The notes under the pieces are model-generated. The model was not told where the DNA came from, did no database searches, and saw only the letters and a list, made by a program, of their open reading frames with translations. The translations under genes were made by a program, and so were the position numbers. Shown here piece by piece: positions 1 to 9,043 of a stretch of 64,000 nt of DNA (position 1 is the first letter of the stretch; each line of letters begins with the position of its first letter). The stretch covers positions 1-64,000 of the forward strand of contig CALKBZ010000006.1 of NCBI GenBank assembly GCA_937775295.1, given 5' to 3'. This stretch comes from an uncultured Opitutales bacterium. GTDB taxonomy: Bacteria; Verrucomicrobiota; Verrucomicrobiia; Opitutales; Coraliomargaritaceae.

Positions 1-140
1 AAAATAGACGGCTGGTTACGGGTAGAGTAATTTCCAGAAGCTGTAAACCTTCCTATTCAATCTTCTAGTGTAAAGCGTAAACCTAGATTAAGTGCACATT
101 TCCGTCAGTTGCAGCATGGGATAATAACCTTTTAGAGAAA

Positions 141-2075
141 CTACATCAATTTGCTCAACTCTTCCGCCGCCGTTTCCCACTCGTAGTTTTTCTCTTGCAA
201 GCGTTTCGAGATGCGGGACGCCTGCATATTGAGATCTTTGGCTTTCTCTTTGTCGGCATAAACCCCGGGATTGCCAAGTTGTTCAGTGACTGCGGCTTGC
301 TCAGCTTCGAGCTTGAGGACCTCTACCTCGAGCTTTGCCACTCGCTTTTCGACGCCTTTGCGCCCTTTTGATTCTAGTTTGCGCTTCTCAGCTTCGATGC
401 GACGGCGTTCTTTGGCGCTGACCACTTTTGGTTTTTGACTCGGCTTAGCTTCAAAGTCCGGGCGCGCGTTCTTAATGCCTGCAACGAGGCCACTTTTTTC
501 GGAGGTCGCTTCTGACTTACGCAGATAATAATCGTAGTCACCGGCAAAATTAGTGGTGCTGCCCGCCTGGATTTGAATCGTATGCTTGGCAATGGCACGG
601 ATAAAGTGGACGTCGTGACTGACGAAGACGAGGGTGCCGGTGTAATCCTTGAGCGCGCCGATCAACGCATCGATACTGGGCATATCGAGGTGAGTCGTCG
701 GCTCGTCGAGTAGCAGTAGGTTGGGCGGGTTGAGCAGCAGTTTGACCAGCGCTAAGCGGCTCTTTTCACCACCACTGAGGACTTTAACTTTCTTAAAAAC
801 GTCGTCGCCGCGAAATAGGAAGGCACCCAAGATGCCGCGTACCTTTTGCTCATTCATGCCTGTTAAGACGCGCTCCATGGCTTCGTCTAGGACGCTGCGC
901 TCGACGTCGAGCACTTCGACGCGTTGCTGAGAGAAGTAGCCGACACTGACATTGTGGCCCATTTCGCGCACGCCGTCTTGAATTTCGACACTCCCGGAGA
1001 GAATTTTAAGCAATGTAGATTTACCTGCGCCATTGGGGCCGACTAGCACGATGCGCTGTTGTTTCTCAATGATGAGATTCAGGTCGGTATAGACGACGTG
1101 GTCGCCGTAGGCCTGTTGGATATTCTCAAAGGTCGCGACGCGCTGACCGCTACGCTGCGGCTGCGGGAAGCTAAATGAAATGGTATCGGCGGCGTTTTCG
1201 GGAGGCGACAGGCGCACCATCTTTTCGAGCGTCTTCATGCGAGCTTGCGCTTGCGAGGCCTTCGATGCTTTGGCGCGGAAGCGGCGCACGAAATCTTCCA
1301 AGTGTGAGATTTCGCGTTGCTGGTTATTATAAGCAGCGAGCTGCTGCGCTTCGCGATCAGCCTTTTGAGTCAGGTAATAGTCGTAGTTGCCGTGGTAGCG
1401 GTGCAGGTGGCCGTTGGCGATCTCGATGATGCCGTCGCAGACGCCGTTGAGGAATTCACGGTCGTGCGAGATGGTCAGAATGGCGCCAGAGTAGTTGCTC
1501 AGCTGATCCTGGAACCAGCCCAAAGTCTCGAGGTCCAAGTGATTGGTCGGCTCATCGAGCATCAGTAGATCTGGCTCCATCACTAGCAAGCGGGCGAGGT
1601 GAGCACGCATAATCCAGCCACCGCTCAAAGTATGTGCGGGCTTATCAAAATCCTCTGGGCGGAAGGCGAGGCCTGCTAAGATGCGCTTTGCCTTCGCCTC
1701 TAGCGTATAGCCATCCAGATCAATAAATTGCTCGATCGCGTCGATGTGCTCTGGGGAGTCCTGGTCGGGGAACTCGCGCAAAGTATCATAGATGGCGACA
1801 AACTCGGGGGAGATCGATGTCGCCAGCTCAGCGACCGTCTCTTCGCCAGCAGGCGCACTTTCCTGTGGGAGGAAGCCGATCACCGTGCCGCGGTCGAGCT
1901 CGACCTTGCCGCTGTCGCACTCCGTGGTGCCGAGGATGATGTTGAACAGTGTCGTCTTACCGGCTCCGTTGGGCCCGACCAGACCGATGCGATCGCCTTT
2001 TAGGATGCGAAACGAGATATCGGTGAAGAGCGTCTTTTGGCCGTAGCCTTTACTGAGTTTTGAGAAGGTAAGCAT
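141..2075 (-). CDS. ABC-F family ATPase (Uup/EttA/YheS type)
   Basis: Soluble tandem ABC ATPase with no membrane segment, of the ABC-F family that acts on ribosomes (translation factors and antibiotic-resistance proteins) rather than in transport. Two nucleotide-binding domains are visible. The first has Walker A GPNGAGKT near residue 35 and signature LSGGW. The second has Walker A GPNGAGKS near residue 345 and signature LSGGEKSR followed by LLLDEPTTHLD. Between them lies the charged linker typical of ABC-F (RRFRAKASKASQAQAR), and a Lys/Glu-rich coiled coil forms the C-terminus (about residues 550-640). The reading frame stays open to a TTG at 2108, but the ATG at 2075 (MLTFSKLSKGYG) is where the family normally begins, so I chose it. 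The exact subfamily cannot be settled by eye. The gene stands alone, divergent from the next gene. Confidence 0.93.
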   Translation of the reverse strand: MLTFSKLSKGYGQKTLFTDISFRILKGDRIGLVGPNGAGKTTLFNIILGTTECDSGKVELDRGTVIGFLPQESAPAGEETVAELATSISPEFVAIYDTLREFPDQDSPEHIDAIEQFIDLDGYTLEAKAKRILAGLAFRPEDFDKPAHTLSGGWIMRAHLARLLVMEPDLLMLDEPTNHLDLETLGWFQDQLSNYSGAILTISHDREFLNGVCDGIIEIANGHLHRYHGNYDYYLTQKADREAQQLAAYNNQQREISHLEDFVRRFRAKASKASQAQARMKTLEKMVRLSPPENAADTISFSFPQPQRSGQRVATFENIQQAYGDHVVYTDLNLIIEKQQRIVLVGPNGAGKSTLLKILSGSVEIQDGVREMGHNVSVGYFSQQRVEVLDVERSVLDEAMERVLTGMNEQKVRGILGAFLFRGDDVFKKVKVLSGGEKSRLALVKLLLNPPNLLLLDEPTTHLDMPSIDALIGALKDYTGTLVFVSHDVHFIRAIAKHTIQIQAGSTTNFAGDYDYYLRKSEATSEKSGLVAGIKNARPDFEAKPSQKPKVVSAKERRRIEAEKRKLESKGRKGVEKRVAKLEVEVLKLEAEQAAVTEQLGNPGVYADKEKAKDLNMQASRISKRLQEKNYEWETAAEELSKLM

Positions 2076-2204
2076 AGAAAGATCGCAGAGGTTCGTCGAA
2101 GCGAGCAAAGAGACAACGCAAAAGAATTTTTAAATCAGGCTTCGGATCGACGCAGACTTGCATGTGCGAAGTATTCTGTCTTTTTTGGAAAACCACTTGG
2201 ACAA

Positions 2205-2774
2205 ATGAGCACTATAAATAACAAATCTTCTCTCCTCACGGTTTGGTTTAAACCAGCCAGTTCGATGCGTGTACTGCTCGATGCGGGGCAGGGGCATTCT
2301 GCTGCGTTGATGATTGCGGCCTTCTTTGGTGCAGTGCAAAGTGGTCGTTTTTCGTTGGCACAAGCAGAGTCGGGGCCGTTGCCGTTTGTGGTTGGCGCAA
2401 TTGCGGGTCTGTTTGGCTTGTATTTGTTCGGCTGGTTGACACGTAATTTCGGCCGTTGGTTCGGTGCTGAAAACACGCAACGCGATGCACGAACTGCGCT
2501 AGGGCTCGGCTTGTTGCCGTGGACGCTGTTGTCGATGCTACTCTCTTTTATGCTCGGTGCTGAGGTGAACCCCGAAATGATTGTCAGCTACGCACCAGTC
2601 TTCTTTTGCGTATTTTTCTATGGCTATGTGATTATTCTGCTGTCGTTGTCTGCGGCACTGCGACTGAGTGTCCTGAAGACTTTCTTTTGCTTGGCCGTGA
2701 CGATTATTGTCAGTCTGTTTCCGTTGACCTTGTGCGCGCAATTATTGGTCACTCTGTTTGGTTCTGCCGCTTAA
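2205..2774 (+). CDS. Yip1-like integral membrane protein, function unknown
   Basis: 189-residue protein with about five hydrophobic helices (roughly residues 35-50, 60-80, 98-118, 128-150 and 155-185) and a short soluble N-terminus. The layout and the R-x-F-G-A type helix ends resemble the Yip1/DUF1282 group of small bacterial membrane proteins, but I see no diagnostic motif, so the family call is tentative. It ends 11 bases before the ATG of recN and may be cotranscribed with it. No enzymatic residues stand out. Confidence 0.75.
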   Translation: MSTINNKSSLLTVWFKPASSMRVLLDAGQGHSAALMIAAFFGAVQSGRFSLAQAESGPLPFVVGAIAGLFGLYLFGWLTRNFGRWFGAENTQRDARTALGLGLLPWTLLSMLLSFMLGAEVNPEMIVSYAPVFFCVFFYGYVIILLSLSAALRLSVLKTFFCLAVTIIVSLFPLTLCAQLLVTLFGSAA

Positions 2775-2784
2775 TTTTTTAGCT

Positions 2785-4449
2785 ATGCTGCAATATCTTA
2801 AAATTAAGAATCTCGCGCTCCTCGATGAGGTGACGCTGGAGTTGGATACGGGATTTACCGCTGTCACGGGTGAGACTGGCGCGGGTAAGAGTGTGTTACT
2901 TGGTGCGCTGGGCCTGCTCTCGGGTGCACGCACGGATAAAACCATGATTCGCCAAGGGACGGATCGGTTGGAGGTCGAAGCGGCGTTGTATTTTGAAGAC
3001 TCCGTAGAGATGGATGTCTTGCTAGAGGCCGCCGGCTTGCCGCGCTGCGAGGACGGCGTGCTGTTGCTACAACGTAGTATTCATCGTAAGAAAATGCCAC
3101 GTGTACAGATTAATGGCAGCATGGCAACGCTCACGCAATTACAGGAGCTAGGGGAGTCGTGGATCGATTTTCACGGCCCCGGTGAGCCGCAAAAACTTTT
3201 TCAAGAACGCCGCCAATTGGAAATGCTCGATCTTTATGCGGGCAACGCCGACTTACTTGCGACCTACCAAGTCGGCTATGCCACATGGCGGGCCGCACAC
3301 AAAGAGATCGACCGCCTCGAATCCGGTGAACGCCTAAACGAGGACGAAATCGATTTTATACGTAAACAGATCAACAAGATCGATAGCATTGATGTCTCAG
3401 AGGATTCGATCGAAGCGTTGGAGCGCGACTACACGCGTATGTCGAGTGGACAAGAGCTGGTGACGCTCGCAGCGGATTGCTCCGATGGGCTGTCGGGAGA
3501 TCAAGGGCTGAGCGAACAACTCAGCATGATCGTCGGGCACTATGAGTCGCTGGTGGCACTCGATGCCGATTCCGAGCCACTGTTGCAGCGTGCGCGTAGT
3601 GTGTTGATCGAGATGCAGGATCTCGGTGAAGAAACCGGTCGTCTCGCCAGTGATTTCGATTTCGATGCCGAAGCCGTCGAGGCGACCACCGAACGGATGA
3701 ATCTCTGGCAAGAAGTGCGGCGTAAATACGGTGGCAGTGTCGAGGGCGTGTTGGTGAAACGCGAAGAGCTGGCGCAAAAGCTAGCAGTGCAGGGCGATAT
3801 CGAAGGCACGCTTAAAGCCAAACGTGCCGCCGCTGCTAAGCAGGAGCAATCGCTGCGCAAAGAAGCCGCCAAGCTGCGCAAGGCTCGTGAAACAGCTGCT
3901 AAGACTTTGGCCGACAAAGCTGCGGCACTGTTACAGGCACTAGGCTTCAAAAAAGCGCGTCTCGAAATTGCGATTCTCATTGAAAAAGAGTTGCAGGATT
4001 TTGGCAACAGCCGCTGCGGCTTTCAGTTTGCGCCCAATGCGGGGCAGGACCTATTGCCGCTTAATAAAATCGCTTCCAGTGGTGAGACCGCCCGTGTCAT
4101 GCTGGCACTGAAGACAGTGCTGGCCGAGGCAGATGCCACGCCGCTGCTGGTCTTCGACGAAGTGGATGCCAATGTCGGCGGCGAAGTCGGTCGTGCGGTC
4201 GGAGCTGAGTTGGCGCGACTTGCAGAGCGACATCAGGTGCTGTGTGTGACGCACCTGCCTCAGGTGGCATCACTTGCGCAAAATCATTTTGTCGTCACAA
4301 AATCGCAGGATGATGATTCGACCACTGTATCGATCGGTCCGATACATCAGAATCGTGAGTCGCGCTTGAGTGAGCTTTCTCGAATGCTTGGCGATCGCCA
4401 TTCTGATTCCGCCCGCGCGCATGCCGAAGAGCTGTTGGCGTTCAAATAG
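2785..4449 (+). CDS. recN: DNA repair protein RecN
   Basis: SMC-like ATPase that acts at DNA double-strand breaks during recombinational repair. It opens with MLQYLKIKNLALLDEV and has Walker A GETGAGKS within the first 45 residues. A long coiled-coil middle carries many Ala, Lys, Glu and Arg residues. The C-terminal half contains the signature region (ASSGETARVMLALK) and Walker B LLVFDEVDANVGGEV, followed by the H-loop region VTHLPQVAS. Length (554 residues) fits RecN. The frame is open to a TTG at 2758 inside the preceding gene, but the ATG at 2785 gives the canonical N-terminus. No LexA-type box was recognised upstream. Confidence 0.95.
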   Translation: MLQYLKIKNLALLDEVTLELDTGFTAVTGETGAGKSVLLGALGLLSGARTDKTMIRQGTDRLEVEAALYFEDSVEMDVLLEAAGLPRCEDGVLLLQRSIHRKKMPRVQINGSMATLTQLQELGESWIDFHGPGEPQKLFQERRQLEMLDLYAGNADLLATYQVGYATWRAAHKEIDRLESGERLNEDEIDFIRKQINKIDSIDVSEDSIEALERDYTRMSSGQELVTLAADCSDGLSGDQGLSEQLSMIVGHYESLVALDADSEPLLQRARSVLIEMQDLGEETGRLASDFDFDAEAVEATTERMNLWQEVRRKYGGSVEGVLVKREELAQKLAVQGDIEGTLKAKRAAAAKQEQSLRKEAAKLRKARETAAKTLADKAAALLQALGFKKARLEIAILIEKELQDFGNSRCGFQFAPNAGQDLLPLNKIASSGETARVMLALKTVLAEADATPLLVFDEVDANVGGEVGRAVGAELARLAERHQVLCVTHLPQVASLAQNHFVVTKSQDDDSTTVSIGPIHQNRESRLSELSRMLGDRHSDSARAHAEELLAFK

Positions 4450-4580
4450 TGGATGATTCGGAATGTATGTATCATTTTTGCATCAAACTCTGAGCCGACC
4501 ATCGTGAACAAACGGTTTTTTCATGAAACGGAGTGAAAAAGATCGAAATACCCCCCCGATGAGGAAAACATGCTTTCATC

Positions 4581-5717
4581 ATGCCCCGTATTTATCTTTC
4601 GCCTCCAGATATCAGCCAGCAGGACCACGCTGCGGTTGATGCTGTATTGACTTCGAATTGGGTGGCTCCAGTGGGCCCGCATTTAGAGGCTTTTGAGGCG
4701 GCGCTGGCGAAGCGTGCCGGCCGTAAGCATGCGGTGGCACTCAATTCTGGCACCGCTGCGTTGCATCTTGCGCTGCAAATGCTCAATGTGCAGCCGGGCG
4801 ATACAGTAATCTGCCCGACGCTGACGTTTGCTGCGAGTGCCAATCCGATCTGTTACTGTGGTGCTGATCCAATATTTGTGGATAGCGAACCAAGCACGTG
4901 GAATATGGATCCGATTCTACTGGAACTGGAGCTCGGCGAGCGTGCCGCTTCAGGGGAGCTGCCAAAGGCGGCGATCGTGGTGCATCTGTATGGTCAGTGT
5001 GCAGACATGGATCCGATTTTGGCGGTTTGTGAGCGCTACAATATTCCTGTGGTGGAAGATGCCGCCGAGGCATTGGGCGCGACTTACAAAGGACGTGCGG
5101 CAGGTAGTATGGGTGCGTTTTCTTTTTTCTCTTTTAATGGTAATAAAATAATCACGACTTCGGGCGGCGGCATGTTGCTAGCGGATAAGGCCTCGTGGAT
5201 TGAGCGGGCGCTTTTTCTATCGACTCAAGCGAAAGAGCCAGTGGCACATTATGAGCATCGCGAGGTCGGTTATAATTATCGGATGAGCAACGTCTTGGCA
5301 GGCCTCGGTCTAAGTCAGTTGGATGACCTAGGACGACGTATTGCTGTGAAGCGTGCGCATTTTGAAGCCTATCGTGATGCCTTAGGCGAGTTGCCTGGTG
5401 TCGCATTCATGCCCATTGTCGATCCGGATGCGGCGAATTACTGGCTGACTTGCCTGACCGTCGAGCCAGTGGCTGGTGGGAGTTCGCGAGATCAGATCAT
5501 CGAGACGCTTGCAAATGCAGATGTAGAGGCTCGACCGCTCTGGAAGCCGCTGCACATGCAGCCAGTGTTTCAGGATTGTGCGTCGATTGGCGGCGATTGC
5601 GCGGAAGGTTTGTTTGCCAATGGATTGTGTTTGCCGAGTGGTTCAGCGATGAGCGCGGAGGATCGTACGAAGGTCATCGAGATTGTGCGCTCGTGTTTTG
5701 CGCAACGACAGCCATAA
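4581..5717 (+). CDS. DegT/DnrJ/EryC1/StrS family aminotransferase
   Basis: PLP-dependent sugar aminotransferase, expected to aminate a nucleotide-linked 4-keto (or 3-keto) sugar for surface polysaccharide or glycan synthesis. The family hallmarks are present: N-terminal YLSPPDIS and NWVAPVGPHLEAFE, the cofactor-binding segment NSGTAALHLAL near residue 55, the VEDAAEALGATYKG block near residue 158, and the PLP lysine in FSFNGNKIITTSGGG at residue 189. It resembles the PglE/PseC-like branch. It lies 15 bases upstream of a PglF/WbpM-like dehydratase, which would supply its 4-keto-6-deoxy substrate, so the two probably work in sequence. The exact sugar cannot be deduced. Confidence 0.92.
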   Translation: MPRIYLSPPDISQQDHAAVDAVLTSNWVAPVGPHLEAFEAALAKRAGRKHAVALNSGTAALHLALQMLNVQPGDTVICPTLTFAASANPICYCGADPIFVDSEPSTWNMDPILLELELGERAASGELPKAAIVVHLYGQCADMDPILAVCERYNIPVVEDAAEALGATYKGRAAGSMGAFSFFSFNGNKIITTSGGGMLLADKASWIERALFLSTQAKEPVAHYEHREVGYNYRMSNVLAGLGLSQLDDLGRRIAVKRAHFEAYRDALGELPGVAFMPIVDPDAANYWLTCLTVEPVAGGSSRDQIIETLANADVEARPLWKPLHMQPVFQDCASIGGDCAEGLFANGLCLPSGSAMSAEDRTKVIEIVRSCFAQRQP

Positions 5718-5732
5718 CTAACAGTATTCATT

Positions 5733-7601
5733 ATGGCTGTTAGCATCTTATCGCGTTACTGCAATATTCGGACCCTAGGGTTGTTGCTGTTGTATGCACT
5801 CCTTTGTGGGCTGAGTTACATCGTCGCCTTTCAGTTGCGCTTCGATTTTAAGGTGCCGGAGGACTTTTACCTGGATATGGTGAATACCATTTGGTGGGTC
5901 GTGGCATTGAAGCTTATGTTACTGGTGGCTTCGGGGCAGGTGGATTGTGTGCTATCCTATTTTCGATTGCCGGATGCCTTGCGCTTGTGGTTGGGGCTAT
6001 TCGCGGCGAGCGCGATCTTAGTTTCCATGTGGTATGTCTACAATGGCAACGGTGTGCCGCCGCGGGCTGTTATTCTAACGGACTTTCTGTTGAGTTTTTT
6101 AATGTTGGCGGGATTTCGCGTGGCAATGCGTATGCAGGCCAGCAGTGGCTTGGAGGATTGGCTCAGCTGGGATGAAGCAGAGAATGTATTAATTATTGGC
6201 GCAGGTGAGGTCGGTGCGGGGCTTTGTTCGGAGCTCAAGCATAAGGCCCGTCTCGGCATGCGCCCCGTGGCCTTTCTCGATGATGATGTGAGCAAGATCG
6301 GCCGCTATGTGCATGGCGTATTAGTCGCTGATGTCGTCGATGTATTAGCTGAAGTAGCGAAGCGCTACGCGGCGCATAAGGTGATCATCGCATTTCCTTC
6401 GGCATCCGTGGGGCGCGTGCGCGCCGTTGCTAAGATGGCGAGCGAGGCTGGGCTTCGAGTGGATACAGTGCCGGCATTGACAGACTTAGTGACTGGGCGT
6501 GCGCAGATGACGCAGCTACGTCCAGTTGAGTTGGAGGATTTACTGGGGCGCGATACGGTCGACCTAAACTCGGATCAGATTCGCGCAATGCTTGCGGGTA
6601 AACGTGTGCTGGTCACTGGGGCTGGAGGCAGTATCGGTCGCGAGCTCGTGGCCCAAGTGTTAGCTTATGTACCCGCATCGATACTTTGCATCGATCAGGC
6701 TGAGCTCGCTATTTTTGATTTGCAGCAGGAAGTCTTGCAGCAGAACGATCCTGCGGGACTGTCTCAAACGTTGATATTAGATGTGCATGAGGTGGTTGAG
6801 GTTGAGAAGGTGTTTAAGTCTTTTCAGCCGGAAGTCATTTTTCATGCGGCGGCCCATAAGCATGTTAATTTAATGGAAGCGCAACCTGTTGAGGCCTTGA
6901 AGAATAATTTTTTTACGACTGCCGGCTTGGCACGTCTTGCAAGTGCGTCTGGGGTGGAGCGATTTATTCTGATTTCTACGGATAAGGCGATCAATCCAAC
7001 CAGTGTGATGGGGGCGAGTAAACGACTGGCCGAGTTGTCTTTATTGGAGCAACAAGGGGTGGCGGGAAACACGACAAAATTTATGGCCGTTCGGTTTGGC
7101 AATGTGCTGGGCTCCTCGGGTAGCGTCATACCGATCTTTAAGCGCCAAATTGCGGCAGGTGGTCCAGTGACGGTGACCGACCCAGAGGTGACTCGCTTCT
7201 TTATGACGGTGCATGAGGCGGTTGGGTTGGTATTGCAGAGTGCGACTCAGGGGGACGGTGGAGAGATTTTCGTCCTCGATATGGGCAAATCCATGAAGAT
7301 CGTGGATGTGGCTCGTCAGATGATTGCGCTGAGTGGATATATCGAAGGCGAAGGTATTGAGATCGAGTTTATTGGCCTGCAGCCAGGCGAGAAATTATAC
7401 GAGGAGGTGCAGCATCTCAGTGAGACCCTGCAGCCGACCAACCACTCGCGAGTCATGCGGTTTGTGGCCGAGGGGCCGCGTGCGGATTCGATTGAGTCGA
7501 TTGCGACTGCGCTCGGTTCCGCGTCGTCGGTGAGTGATCCGAATGAGATTAAACGCACGATACAACGTTTTATCCCTGAGTACACGCCTTACGTCGGCTA
7601 G
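5733..7601 (+). CDS. Membrane-anchored nucleoside-diphosphate-sugar 4,6-dehydratase (WbpM/PglF/CapD type)
   Basis: 622-residue fusion of an N-terminal membrane domain (about four helices, residues 15-130), a first Rossmann fold (GAGEVGAG, residues 156-163) and a C-terminal SDR dehydratase domain starting GAGGSIG (296-302). The catalytic region reads STDKAINPTSVMGASKR, with Met in place of the usual active-site Tyr and Lys retained, which is the pattern of the PglF/WbpM group that converts UDP-GlcNAc to the 4-keto-6-deoxy sugar. The protein acts at the inner face of the cytoplasmic membrane. It follows the aminotransferase gene closely in the same direction, forming a two-gene amino-sugar module. 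No glycosyltransferases are nearby, so the final glycan is unknown. Confidence 0.92.
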   Translation: MAVSILSRYCNIRTLGLLLLYALLCGLSYIVAFQLRFDFKVPEDFYLDMVNTIWWVVALKLMLLVASGQVDCVLSYFRLPDALRLWLGLFAASAILVSMWYVYNGNGVPPRAVILTDFLLSFLMLAGFRVAMRMQASSGLEDWLSWDEAENVLIIGAGEVGAGLCSELKHKARLGMRPVAFLDDDVSKIGRYVHGVLVADVVDVLAEVAKRYAAHKVIIAFPSASVGRVRAVAKMASEAGLRVDTVPALTDLVTGRAQMTQLRPVELEDLLGRDTVDLNSDQIRAMLAGKRVLVTGAGGSIGRELVAQVLAYVPASILCIDQAELAIFDLQQEVLQQNDPAGLSQTLILDVHEVVEVEKVFKSFQPEVIFHAAAHKHVNLMEAQPVEALKNNFFTTAGLARLASASGVERFILISTDKAINPTSVMGASKRLAELSLLEQQGVAGNTTKFMAVRFGNVLGSSGSVIPIFKRQIAAGGPVTVTDPEVTRFFMTVHEAVGLVLQSATQGDGGEIFVLDMGKSMKIVDVARQMIALSGYIEGEGIEIEFIGLQPGEKLYEEVQHLSETLQPTNHSRVMRFVAEGPRADSIESIATALGSASSVSDPNEIKRTIQRFIPEYTPYVG

Positions 7602-7618
7602 AGTTCTGTCCGACTTAG

Positions 7619-8155
7619 CTAGGAGTGGTCGAGTGCGGTCTGCCAAATGGCGACTTCGCCGAGATAGCCGATGGTGCGCAGTTGTGTTTCGATTTCGTCG
7701 AGTGTGGGCTCTTCAATACCTTGTATGGGATCGCCCGCTAAGGTGGGCTTGGCTTCGCGGATCAGAGCCCAGACTGCCCATGCGCGGGCGCGGCGCAGAG
7801 CTTGTCGATCGCCACGCAGGCGAGTGGCCTGATGCTGAAAGCTGATACGCGGGTTGCCAGGGAAATGATTGTCAGGATGGTTTGCGATGATCCATCTGAG
7901 TGCGGCATAGGGCAGCGGCCATTGATTGAGTGTCGCAGCGCTTGGCGGGACATCGGCATAGAGCGCGCGCGTGATTGCTAAGATGCTACGCCCGGCATGT
8001 CCTTGCAGCCAAAGGAAGTGCCCGTATTTGAGCGCGGTGAAGTAGAAGATTTCACGATCTGCGCCCTTGAGAGCCGTTAAGCAGCGGTGCGACATCTTCG
8101 TATCGGGCGTCGGTAGGTGCGGGCAAGGTTGGAGATGACTCATTGAATTAATCAC
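7619..8155 (-). CDS. Conserved hypothetical protein downstream of an Opp permease
   Basis: 178 residues, soluble, rich in Ala, Arg and Trp, with no motif I recognise. The middle (YGHFLWLQGHAGRSILA, then ALYADVP) and the helical C-terminal part (TLDEIETQLRTIGYLGEVA) look like a folded, constrained protein, not a chance frame. The GTG at 8155 directly abuts the stop codon of the permease gene (TAAGTG), and an in-frame ATG follows at 8143. Either may be the start, and both imply translational coupling to the transporter operon. It is convergent with the dehydratase gene. Function unknown. Confidence 0.65.
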   Translation of the reverse strand: MINSMSHLQPCPHLPTPDTKMSHRCLTALKGADREIFYFTALKYGHFLWLQGHAGRSILAITRALYADVPPSAATLNQWPLPYAALRWIIANHPDNHFPGNPRISFQHQATRLRGDRQALRRARAWAVWALIREAKPTLAGDPIQGIEEPTLDEIETQLRTIGYLGEVAIWQTALDHS

Positions 8156-9043
8156 TTACTCCGATTCTTTGGGATCCAGCGCATCGCGGACGCCGTCGCC
8201 GATAAAGTTGAGTGCAAAAATAGTGAGCGAGAAAAAGAGGGCAGGGAAGATCAACATCCACGGGTAGATATCGAGTTTCTGTGCGCCGTCGTTGATTAAA
8301 ATACCCCAAGAGCTCGCGGGTGGTTGCACGCCGAGTCCGAGAAAGCTGAGTATGGATTCAAGTAATATGACGGCTGGGATGGTGAGCGTGGTATAAACGA
8401 TCACTGGGCCGATTAGATTTGGCAGAATGTGTTTAAAGAGAATGCGGCTGTGGCTTGAGCCGATGACGAGTGCGGCATCCACATAAGTTTTTTTTCGTAA
8501 AGCTCGTGTTTGGCCACGAACGATACGCGCCATCGTCAACCATTCGATTGCTCCGATTGCCATAAAGATCAGGAAGATACTCTTCTTGTCGAAAGTCACC
8601 GTAAGAATGATGACGGTCATGGTGAATGGTAGTGCGTAAAGGGCATCCACAAAGCGCATCATTGCTGCTTCTGTTTTACCACCGATGTAGCCAGCCAGTG
8701 CGCCATAGCTAACTCCGATGATTAATGCGATCAGAGTCGCAGCAAAGCCCACGCCTATTGAGATGCGGCCGCCAGTCAGAATGCGCAGTAATAAGTCGCG
8801 CCCAAGGTCGTCGGTTCCAAGCCAATGTTCAGTCGACGGGCTTTGTGCGCCGTATGCGAGGTTTTGCTCTTCGAAACTATAACTGCTTAGCGAGGGACCG
8901 ATTACGCAGAGTAAGGTAATGCAGATGAAAATCGTGCCACCGATTTGTGCCATACGGTTGCGCTTGAGTCGGTCCCATGCGTCCCCCCCAAGTGATTTGG
9001 ATGCGACTGAGTTGGCCGCACTTTCTCGTTGTTGCTTAATCAT
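8156..9043 (-). CDS. oppC: Oligopeptide/dipeptide ABC transporter permease, OppC/DppC family
   Basis: Inner-membrane permease subunit of a peptide-type ABC importer. The N-terminus (DRLKRNRMAQIGGTIF) and the segment before the membrane domain (WLGTDDLGRDLLLRILTGGRISI) are characteristic of OppC/DppC. The EAA loop for contact with the ATPase is VRGQTRALRKKTYVDAALVIG, and the C-terminus ends IGDGVRDALDPK, the family's usual tail. About six membrane helices. It overlaps the OppB-type gene by 8 bases and is the third transporter gene after the binding protein. The two ATPase subunits (OppD/F) are not in the window, so the transporter must borrow them or have them encoded elsewhere. Confidence 0.93.
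   Translation of the reverse strand: MIKQQRESAANSVASKSLGGDAWDRLKRNRMAQIGGTIFICITLLCVIGPSLSSYSFEEQNLAYGAQSPSTEHWLGTDDLGRDLLLRILTGGRISIGVGFAATLIALIIGVSYGALAGYIGGKTEAAMMRFVDALYALPFTMTVIILTVTFDKKSIFLIFMAIGAIEWLTMARIVRGQTRALRKKTYVDAALVIGSSHSRILFKHILPNLIGPVIVYTTLTIPAVILLESILSFLGLGVQPPASSWGILINDGAQKLDIYPWMLIFPALFFSLTIFALNFIGDGVRDALDPKESE

Noticed and set aside
2130-2480. Minus-strand ORFs of 113-116 residues over the 2205-2774 gene
   Set aside because: The plus-strand frame has a coherent pattern of membrane helices; the minus frames are low-hydrophobicity, Arg/Thr-rich.
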